Shown piece after piece: positions 35,901 to 45,700 of a DNA stretch of 64,000 nucleotides. The notes beneath the pieces were generated by a model. It did no database searches. It was not told the origin of the DNA and was given only the letters and a program-made list of their open reading frames with translations. The stretch's first letter is position 1; each line of letters opens with the position of its first letter. The translations under genes and the position numbers were made by a program. Source of the stretch: Thalassia testudinum (taxonomy: Eukaryota; Streptophyta; Magnoliopsida; Alismatales; Hydrocharitaceae). Location: contig JAZHRO010000054.1 in assembly GCA_037157565.1 (NCBI GenBank), positions 13,995,501 to 14,059,500 on the forward strand, in the 5' to 3' direction.

Positions 35901-37142
35901 TTAAGAGCACTTCTAGTTATTAGAAAATAACAAACTTCACATATGGTTTCTTCTTATCCCTTGTTTTGTGATGTCAAACAAAACATCAAAAAGAAATATT
36001 ATATGAATTCTTTTATTTTCGTAGATGAGTATTTTTGACTATAGCACATTATTTGTGAATTAAAAAACTTGGTTTTATGCTGGAGAAATCATTATCAAGG
36101 TTATTATTTGTGAATGAATATTATCTGGGTTATTATTTTTTCTTTTGAATTATTTACGTCTTCTTTTTCTTTAGAAGGCTAAAAAAAGTCCATAAACAAA
36201 ATTTAAAAAAATCTATTTGTTCCTTTTTTTGTGATGTCAAACAAAACATCAAAAAAAAAATCTGAATTCTTTTATTTTCGTAAATGAGTATTTTCGACTA
36301 TAGCACATCATTTGTGAATGAAAAATTTGGTTTTTATGCTGGAGAAATTATTATCTGGGTTATTATTTGTGAATGAATTTTATCTAGGTTATTATTTTTT
36401 CATGAATTATTTAGGTTATTATTATCATTTGTGAACAAATATTATCTAAGTTATTATTATTTTTTTATGAATTATTTAGGTCTTATTTTTCTTTGGAATG
36501 CTAAAAAAAGTCTATAGACAATATTAAAAAACATCCATTTGTCCCTTTTTTTTGGTGATGTAAAACAAAACATCAAAAAGAAATATTATCTGTATTGTTT
36601 TATTTTGTAGATGAGTATTTTTATCATTATTTGTGAATGAAAAACTTGGTTTTTATGATGGAGAAATTTGAGATTTGTGCCTTACGTGTAGTCGTGAAAT
36701 AAAAGCAGTGAATTGCTTCTTGCAGGTAATGGACAAGCATCTTGATATTCTCACAAAACAGCACATAGAAACCCGCTTCATCAAGGTGCATGCAGAGAAA
36801 AGTCCCTTCTTGACAGAAAGGCTCAGAGTCGTTATGCTTCCAACACTTGCTCTTATAAAAAATGCCAAAGTCGACGATTATGTGGTATGAATCATGAAGT
36901 TGCTATAGTTGTAAATTGTTTTTTTGGGATCATAAGGAGATTATATTTGACTTTAACCTCAGGTAGGATTTGATGAACTTGGTGGCACTGATGATTTCGG
37001 CACAGATGAGCTCGAGGAAAGGCTTGCAAAGGCCGGAGTAATTGTGTATGAGGGTGAATCTTCATTTCGTCAGCCTAAGATGAATGTGGAGACCAAGAGA
37101 AGTGTCAGGCAAAGTGAGAATGCTGACTCGGATTCAGATTAG
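23927..37142 (+). CDS. TXNDC9: Thioredoxin domain-containing protein 9 homolog (phosducin-like)
   Basis: The four coding exons 23927-23950, 24062-24334, 36726-36884 and 36963-37142 encode 211 aa, the usual plant length. Every intron has GT/AG ends and phase 0. Residues 9-58 form the charged N-terminal helix (VLTVAKAVEEKLDEE, then RRLQQMKKMAERR). Residues from about 60 to 160 form the thioredoxin-like fold with FYRENWPCK, where the usual C-x-x-C is absent, so no redox activity is expected. The tail is acidic and ends SDSD. Members of this family bind the CCT chaperonin and affect tubulin and actin folding in the cytosol; this is family knowledge, not shown here. Intron 2 is 12.4 kb because of transposon insertions. 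The gene lies 2.3 kb upstream of RPS21 on the same strand. Confidence 0.93.
24062..24334 (+). CDS. TXNDC9: TXNDC9 coding exon 2
   Basis: 91 codons from ILEQSVLTV to ENWPCK. The acceptor is CATCAG after a C/T-rich stretch and the donor is AAG|GTATCG. High GC at third positions. Confidence 0.93.
24335..25680 (+). other. TXNDC9 intron 2, native left part
   Basis: AT-rich intron sequence without a recognisable element, except a poly-T run near 24551-24570. Confidence 0.6.
25686..25861 (+). repeat. 5' LTR of gag-only element
   Basis: TGTTAGAGAATAAAATAG... to ...CTCAAACA. Closely similar to 31055-31232, and both contain a CTCTC(G/A)ATATAAAGAGGG promoter-like motif. Confidence 0.88.
25862..25873 (+). 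promoter_or_regulatory. Primer binding site, tRNA-iMet-like
   Basis: TGGTTTCAAAGC directly after the LTR, two substitutions from the standard TGGTATCAGAGC. Confidence 0.7.
26008..26989 (-). mobile_element. 5'-truncated L1-type LINE
   Basis: Poly-T at the left (poly-A tail on the minus strand) and a GAGGGA duplication on both sides (26002-26007 and 26990-26995) define a 982-bp insertion. It encodes the zinc-binding domain that follows RT in plant LINEs (26266-26823: CPLKVKIFSWLLRRGRILTK, then FFLCGEADDNIQHLFFQC), with stops. It ends in a stem-loop just before the tail. Confidence 0.85.
26037..26055 (-). repeat. LINE 3' terminal stem-loop
   Basis: GGTTATC / GATAACC arms with a 5-base loop about 25 bases before the poly-A tail. 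The related LINE at 43853-44524 has the same structure. Confidence 0.75.
27263..28018 (+). other. Leader of the gag-only element
   Basis: About 750 bases with no protein motif between the MITE and the gag start. Confidence 0.5.
28164..29781 (+). mobile_element. Solo LTR (1.6 kb) inserted in gag
   Basis: It begins TGAAATTGCACTAGAG, ends GAACTAACA, and is flanked by CTCTT on both sides (28159-28163 and 29782-29786). The gag frame continues across the two flanks. The right half contains at least twelve degenerate copies of a GACGTCTGAT-type motif. Orientation and family are uncertain because TG...CA ends are symmetric; the CTAGAGGGGGGGTGAATAG start is a common motif in plant genomes. Confidence 0.8.
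28820..29445. repeat. Dispersed GACGTCTGAT-like motif array
   Basis: Motifs such as AACGTCTGAT, AGATGTCTGA, GGACGTCTAA and AGACGTCTGA recur every 30-90 bases in both orientations inside the solo LTR. The core GACGTC is itself palindromic. Confidence 0.65.
30691..31054 (+). other. 3' region of gag-only element with polypurine tract
   Basis: Repeats of TGCTACT/CTACTTGGGATCGTCTCC-like sequence, then the polypurine tract at 31043-31054 just before the 3' LTR. Confidence 0.6.
31055..31232 (+). repeat. 3' LTR of gag-only element
   Basis: 178 bp, TGTTAGATAATA... to ...GTTGAACA, with the same ATATAAAGAGGG motif as the 5' LTR. Confidence 0.88.
31238..31979 (+). other. Intron 2, unassigned
   Basis: No clear motif. 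It is possibly decayed copia flank. Confidence 0.4.
31980..32400 (+). mobile_element. 3' end of a second, related copia-type element
   Basis: CTGCTTGGGATTGTCTCCC-like sequence and a polypurine-like AACTTGAAGGGGAG (ending near 32183) resemble 30840-31054 of the gag-only element. An LTR-like segment starting TGGTAGAGTATT follows. The 5' part is not found, so this is a fragment. Confidence 0.5.
32401..32967 (+). other. Intron 2, unassigned
   Basis: No protein or repeat structure recognised beyond AT-rich sequence. Confidence 0.4.
32973..33528 (-). repeat. 3' LTR of the 1.8-kb element
   Basis: 556 bp. The first base on the minus strand is mutated (CGTTGGG instead of TGTTGGG). Confidence 0.88.
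34223..34235 (-). promoter_or_regulatory. Primer binding site (tRNA-iMet)
   Basis: The minus strand reads TGGTATCAGAGCC directly after the 5' LTR, an exact match to the standard initiator tRNA-Met site. Confidence 0.9.
34236..34777 (-). repeat. 5' LTR of the 1.8-kb element
   Basis: 542 bp with TG...CA ends. It differs from the other LTR by scattered substitutions and small indels. Confidence 0.9.
34783..35950 (+). other. Intron 2, unassigned
   Basis: Repeated TGCAC/GTGCA-containing stretches (34900-35200), then AT-rich intron sequence. No gene motif. Confidence 0.4.
35960..36665 (+). repeat. Tandem repeats beside TXNDC9 exon 3
   Basis: Three copies of a segment with GTGATGTCAAACAAAACATC, GAGTATTTTTGAC-like and CTGGAGAAAT motifs start near 35970, 36231 and 36555, so the units are about 260 and 325 bp apart. 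The last copy merges into the sequence just before the exon 3 acceptor. Confidence 0.75.
36726..36884 (+). CDS. TXNDC9: TXNDC9 coding exon 3
   Basis: 53 codons from VMDKHLDIL to VDDYV. The acceptor is CTTCTTGCAG and the donor is GTG|GTATGA. It carries the cis-proline-type LPTLALIKN segment of the thioredoxin fold. Confidence 0.95.
36963..37142 (+). CDS. TXNDC9: TXNDC9 coding exon 4 and stop
   Basis: 59 codons plus TAG, from VGFDELGG to the SDSD end, after a 78-base intron with acceptor CCTCAG. Confidence 0.95.
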   Translation, partial: VGFDELGGTDDFGTDELEERLAKAGVIVYEGESSFRQPKMNVETKRSVRQSENADSDSD

Positions 37143-39290
37143 AAGTCAGCTTAAAAGCAAAATTATACTAATTCCCACTAGAAGTATGTGGGCGTCCTGG
37201 AAAGCAGAGGCTTGATTTTTGCAATATCTGTAGAGTTAATCCAATGAAGTTCGAGTTTCCATTCACTGCATTATTTCCATCGTTGAAGTTTGGATTTTCC
37301 ATCATCGCCTATGTCTTGTCCCTTGCTGACATATGTGTGATTTATGTTTCAAGTTGTCTTATTCAGAAGTACGTGTTTGGAGTTGGTTGTGATCTGCATC
37401 ACTGCCACTACGTGTAGTTAAATTTGCAGGGAAGTTGAAGAAAGTCCTTCTTGGAGAATCTATAACCAAATTGTTTGTAGCCTAAACTTATGTGAATTTG
37501 GATTTACTGAAACCTTAGATGTTAAACAGATATTTGTAAATATTTCTGATTCAGATCTTTCCAGCTGCATTACTACTGGGAAGGGATTTGAAATTCACTG
37601 AAAATTTAATTGGTCTGGTGCCTTATTTATTATGCTGTTGATGCTGCTATTTGGAAGGAGGTTGCTGCAGCTGCTGCTTGTTGTAGCAAACTCTCCACGA
37701 ATCCACAAGCTATCTTAATCTGATCATCTTGGATTCTAGGATGTAACCTAGACTGCATTATATGCACTCTTTCCTATTGCTCTTGGTCTTGAGATTGAAG
37801 GATCTGTCTGATTGCAAGTCTCACGCCCTTGGTGATTGCCAAACTGCAGTTACAGATACTAAGAGTCCAAACTCTTTTAGCAGTTGGTGCTGCAGGACTA
37901 ATTCATTGCAAGGGTCAGCTTAAACTTGCTGCACTATGCTTGGCATTGCTATTACATCCGAGGGTACCTTGATCTGATAGCACACGGCACCGTCTGTGAT
38001 GCTTGCACAACTTTCTGGTTCTTGGATTTCTCCTGACGTGCTCTTTACTATTCCCACCTATACTTGTGAGTATTCGTGTGCTAACCTTCGTTGCTCTCCT
38101 CATTTTGGTGTTCTATGATTCCATCCACGACTCTGGCTTCCCTGAGCAAGTTCTTCTGTTCAACTTATATCAGATTTGCTTGCTATGTTTATGAAGACAA
38201 ATTGACTTGAGTTGACTCGCAGCACTCTCAAACGGGTTTTCTCATCCTAATGGATAATTCACTACCTTCAACATCATGATCTAACTTTTATTGAACAACT
38301 CTACTCATGTAAAGGAAAGGAACAAACTTATTAAACTGGGAAATTAGGTTGGCATGCTTGCAAAAGGAGGCTTAGCCCGGTTGGAAGATTATATATAGTG
38401 GGAAAAGCTGGGGTTAGCATTGGCATTCGAATCTAGTGTGAAGCTTATTCTAGGTTTTTGTTGTTAAGATGATGTTTAGTAGGTGAGTTAAGTGAGTTAG
38501 CTCGCTTTTGTTGACCATTTAACCTATTTGTGAGTATGTCACTTGTGTTAGGTCAAGGGAAGTTAATTTGGCACAAAATTCTTTTACTTCTTCTGTGAAA
38601 TAACTTTTATTTGCCTAAACACTCGTCAAAGTTTACTTATTCCACCACTCCTTTATTTCTACTTATTCTATAAACATATTTTCGTTATCAAACACTATTT
38701 AAAGAGTCTTCCAACTAAGCTTAGGTTTTGGGAAACAACGAATGATGTGCAAGTCTAGATATTCCCCAAAAAAAAAATGATAAAACCCATGTGTCATTGT
38801 TGGAATGATTCTCTCATGACTATTTTAGAAACCAAAGGCTACAATTTATTCCAAATCGTTGCCGCACAACCCCAATTTATCGTACGTATTGAAACAGAAA
38901 AGACGAAAACCATTTCTCCTGCCACTCTCGCTCTCACAAAATCAAACGTCTCTATACTTCTCAATCTTTCTCCGTAACCTTCGATTTTTTCTTTTCATTT
39001 CCTTTCTTTTTCTTTTTTTTTTTATTTCTTTGTCTTTCCCTTATTTTTATTTTTTTCAAAAATTAACTCTTCATTAAAAGGAGTATAATCCAATACCAGA
39101 GACACAAAGAAAAGATCAAGACACCTAATCCTTAAAAGAAAAGGAAAAAAAATCTTCTTATCAAAAAAATCAAACAATCTCCCAAAAAAATAGACCCACG
39201 TTCGTGGAGAGAAAGAGAGAGAGAGCGTGGGGGTGGGGGGTGCGTAAAAGGGAAAAAAAAAAGGGTGCAAACTTGTTCCTTAATTCTCGA
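37143..39290 (+). other. Intergenic between TXNDC9 and RPS21
   Basis: It starts with the TXNDC9 3' UTR (the polyadenylation point is not clear). The part at 37600-38250 holds no recognised motif. A MITE-like segment is near 38470-38710. Confidence 0.5.
38470..38715. mobile_element. MITE-like segment
   Basis: TGTTTAGTAGGTGAGTTAAG at the left and ATCAAACACTATTTAA at the right resemble the ends of a segment at 62690-62915. The two look like one family, but the inverted repeats are weak and no clear duplication is seen. Confidence 0.35.
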
Positions 39291-39421
39291 TCAGCTGCAC
39301 GTATCCCTATGATCCTATCCACAACACCTCCAACTTTATAATCCCTTCCTCTACCTCTTCCTCTTCCTCCAACAGTCTCTCTCTGCGATCTCCCTCACTC
39401 TCTCCATCCACACACAAACCG
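39291..39421 (+). promoter_or_regulatory. Promoter/5' UTR of RPS21
   Basis: TTTATAAT near 39334 and a CT-rich leader (CCTCTACCTCTTCCTCTTCC) lie within 90 bases of the start codon. Confidence 0.45.
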
Positions 39422-39795
39422 ATGGCGACTAACCTCCTCCACCTCCCCTTCTCCCTCCACGGCCCTCCTTCGTCAAAACCCACGCCCCTCCTCCTCCGCA
39501 CCTCTACCAACCCACGGAGGGCCCCCTCCCCCTCCTCCTTGGTGGCGCCCCTCCGCCCCGCGCCTCCCCCGCTCAAGGTGTGCTCCCCCTTCCCCTGCAA
39601 AGGCTCGACGCACTACAACGTCGAGATCGTCGTGGGCGAGGACGAGCCGGTGGAGGAGATGATGGGGCGCTTCCGCCGCGACGTGTTGAGGGCCGGCATC
39701 CTCCAGGAGGTCAAGAGGCGCAAGTTCCACGAGAATCCACGGGATAAGAAGAAGCGCAAGACCCGCGAGGCCGCCAGAAGGAACAGCAGAATGAG
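39422..39795 (+). CDS. RPS21: RPS21 exon 1
   Basis: 124 codons plus two bases, from the start codon to AGCAGAATGAG|GTCACG. Very GC-rich in the coding part. Confidence 0.95.
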
Positions 39796-42700
39796 GTCAC
39801 GCTTCTTCTTCTTCTTCTTCTTCTTCTCCTTACTCCTCTTGTTTTCTTTCGTGGTTTAAATGTTGATGGAATGGAATTTGGTGTTTTGGGTTAGATTCAG
39901 AATGCCATCTTTGATTGTGGTTGTGGATTGGTCCCAAAATGCCTCCTTTGTGCTCGCTTCGCCACCCGTGTGGTTGGTTTTGTTTTGGGTTGGATTCAAA
40001 ATGCCTCCTTTGGCTTTGGGTTGGTTCTCAATTTGCCTCCTTTGCGTTTCTTAGACGACCTGCAAGGTTGGCTTTTCTTAGATGGGGAGAATTGTGGCAT
40101 TGTGGGGTTGGATGAGTTCAAAATGCCTTCTTTGATCATGGGTTGGTATCGGATTTGTGTTCTTTGCGTATGTTTCACGACCTGTAAGATTACCTCTCCT
40201 TTGATGGAACGGACTATGGCATTGTGGATTGGCTTCAAAGTACCTTATTTGGTTGTGGGTTGGTTTCAAAGGGCCCCCTTTGTGCTTGTTGAAAGTGCTC
40301 TGAGCGGAAACGATAATTGATCAATCCCCATATCACTATCAACCTGAATTATACAAACGATATTAAAATTTTACTGATCGCTACTTTGATACTACTGAAC
40401 GGATCATAGAAACTATAACAATATGGTTTCCTTTTAATCTGGTTAAAAATATGCAGATAGAGATTAAGTCATAAGATCGATTTCAGTCAAGCTGTAGCCT
40501 ATTTTGATTCATTACGATAATTTACATGAGATGTAGGGTACAACTTTACCTCTCTTCATCGTACTAGGAGAGGAATATCCTTTGGATAAAGCAAGTGGAA
40601 GTAGTGCAGTGAGTATTAAAGCCTTGCCTCCAAAATCTCCTTCACAGGTTCTCCTTCCCTTTGCCCACTGTGTCACGAGTTCCCTTGGTGGCGAGGAGAA
40701 CCTCAAAAAATGACCAGGGCTTTTCTCTAATGTTGAGGATACCAAATAGGTCGGCCCTCTATCCTTTTATAGAGCTGGGGTTGGAGGGATTCCCAATCCC
40801 AATCGAAGCCAATTCTATCTTGACCACTATCAACATGATCGCTTTGTTTGGTTCGGCTTATCTATTAACTAATATTAGACCCAATTTAATTATTTGACCA
40901 AATCATATGAACCACTTCAATAGATAAATTCCAACATTTGTTTTACGACTGTGTGTGATTGGTTCATCTTGGATGCAATGAACTATGGCTTTATGGTTTG
41001 GTTTCGAAATGCCCCCTTTGATTGTGGGTTGGTCTTAAATAGCCTCCTTTGTTTTTGCTTTGCGACCTGTGTGATTGGTTTGTCTTCAACGAGATGAACT
41101 ATGGCATTGTTGTCTCGTTTCAAAACACCCTCTTTGATTGTAGGTTGGTCTCAAATGCATCCTTTGTTTTTGTTTCACAACCTGTTAGATTGGTTCCTCT
41201 TCAATGAAACAAAGTATTGCATTCCAGGTTGGCTTCAAGATGATCCCTCTGTTTGTGTGTTGGGTGCCAGAACACCTCCTTTGTTTTCATTTCATGACCT
41301 TTATGATTTTGCTTTTTTTCATTGAAATGAACAATGGCATTGTGGGCTGGCTTCAAAGTGCTTCCTTTGGTTGTGGGTTGGTTTCAAAATGCCTCCTTTG
41401 TGTTCCATGGCATGTATGATTGGGCTTTCTTCAACGAAACAAACTATGTGATTATGAGTTGGATGAAAAATTTCTTCCTGTATTGTGTGCTGGTTTCAAA
41501 ATCCCTCTTATGTGTTCCATGACCTGTGTGATTGGTTTTTCTCAGTTGAAACCAGCCATGACATTGTGAGCTGGCTTCAAAATGCCTTCTTTGATTGTAG
41601 GCTGGTTTAAAAAATGCTTTCTTGGTGTTCTACAAAATGTATGGTTGCTTTTTCTTTGATGAAATAAACTGTGGCATTGTAGGTTGTCTTGAAAACGCCT
41701 CCATTCATCGTGGGTTGGATATGAATTGCCTCATTTGTATTCCATGACCTGTATGATTGGTTCTTTTTCAATAGAATAAGCTATGGTATTCTGTGTTGGC
41801 TTCAAAATGCCTCTTTTCATGTTGTGTTGATTTCAAGATGCCTTTGTGTTCCACGACCTGTTCAGTTTTTCTTTGTTGGAACAAATTTTATGACATTGTG
41901 CATTGGCTTGGAAATGCCTCCTTTTGTTTTGGGTTGGCTTCAAAATGTCTCCTATGTCTTCCATGACCTGGGGCTTCATGGGTTGGGCATCAGTTGTCCT
42001 GAAAACTGGAGGGAGCAGATGATTTATTTGGAAAACTATGCTTGGTGCTTGGGCTGTTGCTTGGTCTGAATAATCTTCATCCTTAATTCTGAATTCAGAC
42101 TAAGAGGTACAGATGATTGAATGTTGTGAAGAACTTTGTTGGTTAATGCCACAGTGGATGTTTGTTTTGTTTCTACACGGTAAGGTTCGAAGTGTTAATA
42201 TCGATGCCGTGCTGATAAATTTTCAAGTGTGCATACCTCGGCATGCTGTAGAAACACCTGTGTATCGATATCAGGTTATCGAGGTTATCGATGATCTAAA
42301 ATTATCTGTATCAATATTTCCATGTTGGAGATCTAATCCACTAAGCTGGTTGGTAGCAGCTATAGCAATAGTAGCAAAGTGCGCCAGCAGTAACCCAACA
42401 GATTTTACTGGCAGCATGTGGACGATTTCGCCGACATGCCAACGAAACACCTGCATATCAATAACTTTTCTGTGTCGATATGCTTATTACCCAAAAATGA
42501 TTATATTGTCGACGTGCCGACGGCATGCCATTGACATATAAAACACTGTTGCATAGTGATCTTGAGCTAACTCTATACCTCATTATTTTTTCATGAACTA
42601 GTCGTGTCATTAGTCTGTGGCTTATTGAACACGGTCGTTCTCTTTCTTCACAAGCAAAATGAAGACATACAATGTCTTGCACATAAAGAGGTGAAGAGAG

Positions 42701-45700
42701 GACTTTGTTGTTGACTGATTTCCTTAATTTTGAACTAGAGCTTTTACTCAATGGAGCAAGGTTTAGGAAGTCAATCCTAAGGTATTCCCCATGGCTCTAG
42801 AGTAGTGCTATTAAGGCACTCGCCTAAGGCAGGGTGGGGCCTTGGCACCTTGAAAAGCCTCGGGTGAGGTGATTTTGCCTAAGTGACGCTTAGGCAAGCA
42901 CCTCACCTTGAGGTGTTAAGTGCTAGGGCACTTGCTTTAGAAATAAGGAGAAGAAACAGATGAAACCTGACTTAATTCATTGTTGCCCAACCCGGTTCTT
43001 GGCTGTAAGCCCAACTAAACCCGACAAAAAAAGAAGAAACCATAACCCCCCCCTCGCAAAAAAAAACCCTAAGCCCCTTCTAATACCTTACACCGGTGAC
43101 TATTGGAGCACTTCAATTGCCACCTTTGAATGCTGGAGCTTCTCCTTCGATTGCCACCGAGTTGCTATACCTTACATCGATGATTGTTGGAGCACTTCGA
43201 TTGCCACCTTTGAACGTTGGAGCTTCTCCTTCTATCACCACCAAGTTTCTAGAGGATGAGAACTCCTCCCCTTGAAGTTCGATCATCCCTGGAGCTCCTC
43301 CCTTTGATGTTCAATCATCGCTAAAGCTTCTCCCCATCATCGCTTGTTAAGAGAGGTCTCTCTCTCTCTTCTCCCCCCTTGTGTGTTCTCTCTCTGCCTC
43401 TCTTTCTTATGATCTTTCTTGCCCTCACTGGAATTTCAATGTTTTTGTTTTACCATTGGTGATTTTGCTTCATGGTGCCATTATCTTTAAAGTACCCTTG
43501 TGCTTATTTCATAGTGGTATTTTGCGAATAGTGATTGTCTTTAAAGTGCCACAATCAATTGATTTAGTGTTTTATTTACGGTGTATTCAAGCCTTTACTT
43601 GGGTTGAATTTTCACTATTTGTGTTGACCCTGTTGAAAATGAAAAGAAAAGCAACTCACGAACACAACGATGTACATGGAAAACCCTTCTCAACGGAAGG
43701 AAAAATTTATGGGAATGGATACTTAGCGTTTAGTGGCGGCTAGGGTTTTCTTTTCTTTCCAACCATTAACAAAGGTGGGGGGTGTTACAATGTTTATAGT
43801 CATTGGGTTAAATGGATCCACTTATTAGACCAAATTATCCACTCATTAGCAGCTGCATCAGGAGCTGGAGGGTTGGGCACCTGAGGAGGGGAGAGATGCT
43901 TTCTCTTGGTCTGACGGGGAGTTTGCCGTGGAGAAGGTGTTTGGAGAGCTAGGTAGCACTACACATACCATGGATACAGACCTTTTAAGAGACTGCAGGT
44001 TGCTTTGGCAGGCGAATTGTCCGCTGAAAATTAAGATATTCTCTTGCTTCTACAGAGAGGAAGGATTGTGACGAAGGTGTGGAGGGCAAGGTGGGTGCAG
44101 ATGAACGATGTGAAGTGCTCCTTCTGCGGAGAAGTAGATGAGGATATACATCATCTTTTCTTCCAGTGCCCTTTTATTTCACTTATTTGGCAGAGATTGG
44201 ACTTGGCCTGGATAGACCACCGAGACTTATCTAGCTTCTGGTCGTCATTCCAGAGAGGCAACACCACACCTGGAGTAACCACATTTCAGTTCAAAAGAGA
44301 GAGAGCCAAGGTGTTGGCTTTACTTTGGGGTGTGTGGTTGGGGAGGAATGATGTGGTGTTTAGGGGGGAGACGCCTTATGTGGAGAATGTTATCTCGTCC
44401 ATCTCCTCCCAAGTGGTCTTCTGGGAATCCGCTATGTAATTGGTGGTTGTTTGATGTTTTGATGGAATGAATTTGGGTGGTTATCGGTCGGATAACTACC
44501 CTTTTACTTCTCAAAAAAAAAAAATCCAGTTACAAGTACAACTCAACACTCCCCATAAAGTTGAGTATAGAGATCAAACATGCCCAATTTGCCCATGCAT
44601 TCTTCAAAGCAAGTTACAGACACTCTTTTCGTAAAGATATTTGCAACATAATCATTTGTATTTATTTATGGAAGACACAACAACCCTGCTTCAATCTTCT
44701 CTTTAATGAAGTGTCTATCCAACTCAACATGTTTGGTGTGATCGTGGAATTTGGGTTGTTTGCAAGATTGATGGCAGATTTATTGTCACAGTAAAGCATC
44801 ATAAGGGTCTTTGGCTGCAATCTAATGTCAAATACAATAATTCTGATTCATAGTATTTTAGTAACACCTAATGCAACAGCTTTGTACTCAGCTTCTGCGT
44901 TGGATTTGGCACCCATGGATTATTTTTTGCTTCTCCAAATTACTGGATTTCCACCTAGATACACACAATATCTTGACGTAGACCTTCTATTATCAACGAA
45001 ACTAGCCCAATCTGCATTAGTGTAAGATTCAATATTTAACTCATCACTTTTCATATAAAGAATGATGTTTGTTGGACTTTTCTTCAAGGAAGCCAATATC
45101 TGATGCACAACCTTTATGTGAGTATTTGTAGGTGCATGCATGAACTTACTCACTATGTTGACAGCATCAGTGATGTTAGGTATGCCTTACATGGCCTGGT
45201 GAGTGTAAGATATATAAGTTTTCCCGCCAATCTTTGATATCTATTCTTCTGATCATCCACCAAAGTGACTCTGTATTTGAGGCATAATCTGTGATTTGCT
45301 TTAATAGGTGTTCCGATTGGTTCGCATCTTATTTTCTAGTATCCTTTAGAAGATCAAGGACATTTTCATGACCACATTACGAGTCCATCCTTAGATAGTG
45401 CTACCTCAATTCCTAAAAAGGACCTAAGCTTACCAAGATCTTTGATCTCAAATTCATTTGCAAGTTTGGCTTTCAGCTGGTAGATCCCAAGTTCATTATC
45501 CCTAGTGATGATCGTATCGTCTACATAGACTAACATAAGGGTTATACCTCTATTGGTCCTTTTCACAAATAGTGTGTAATCACCATTAGCTTAAGTAAAC
45601 TCAAGCTTCTTCATAGTAACTCAACTTCTCAAACCAGGCCCGAGGAGATTGCTTAAGACCGTCCAAGACCTTTTTTAGTTTGCAGCATTTTCCTTGTTCA

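Larger units (their letters stand above)
43783..44548 (-). mobile_element. Copia element A 3' LTR with LINE inside
   Basis: The left end TGTTACAATG and right end ACTCAACA give, on the minus strand, an LTR from TGTTGAGTTG to CATTGTAACA. About 100 bp of LTR remain around a LINE at 43853-44524. The polypurine tract (minus strand TTTATGGGGAG) adjoins at 44549. Confidence 0.6.
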
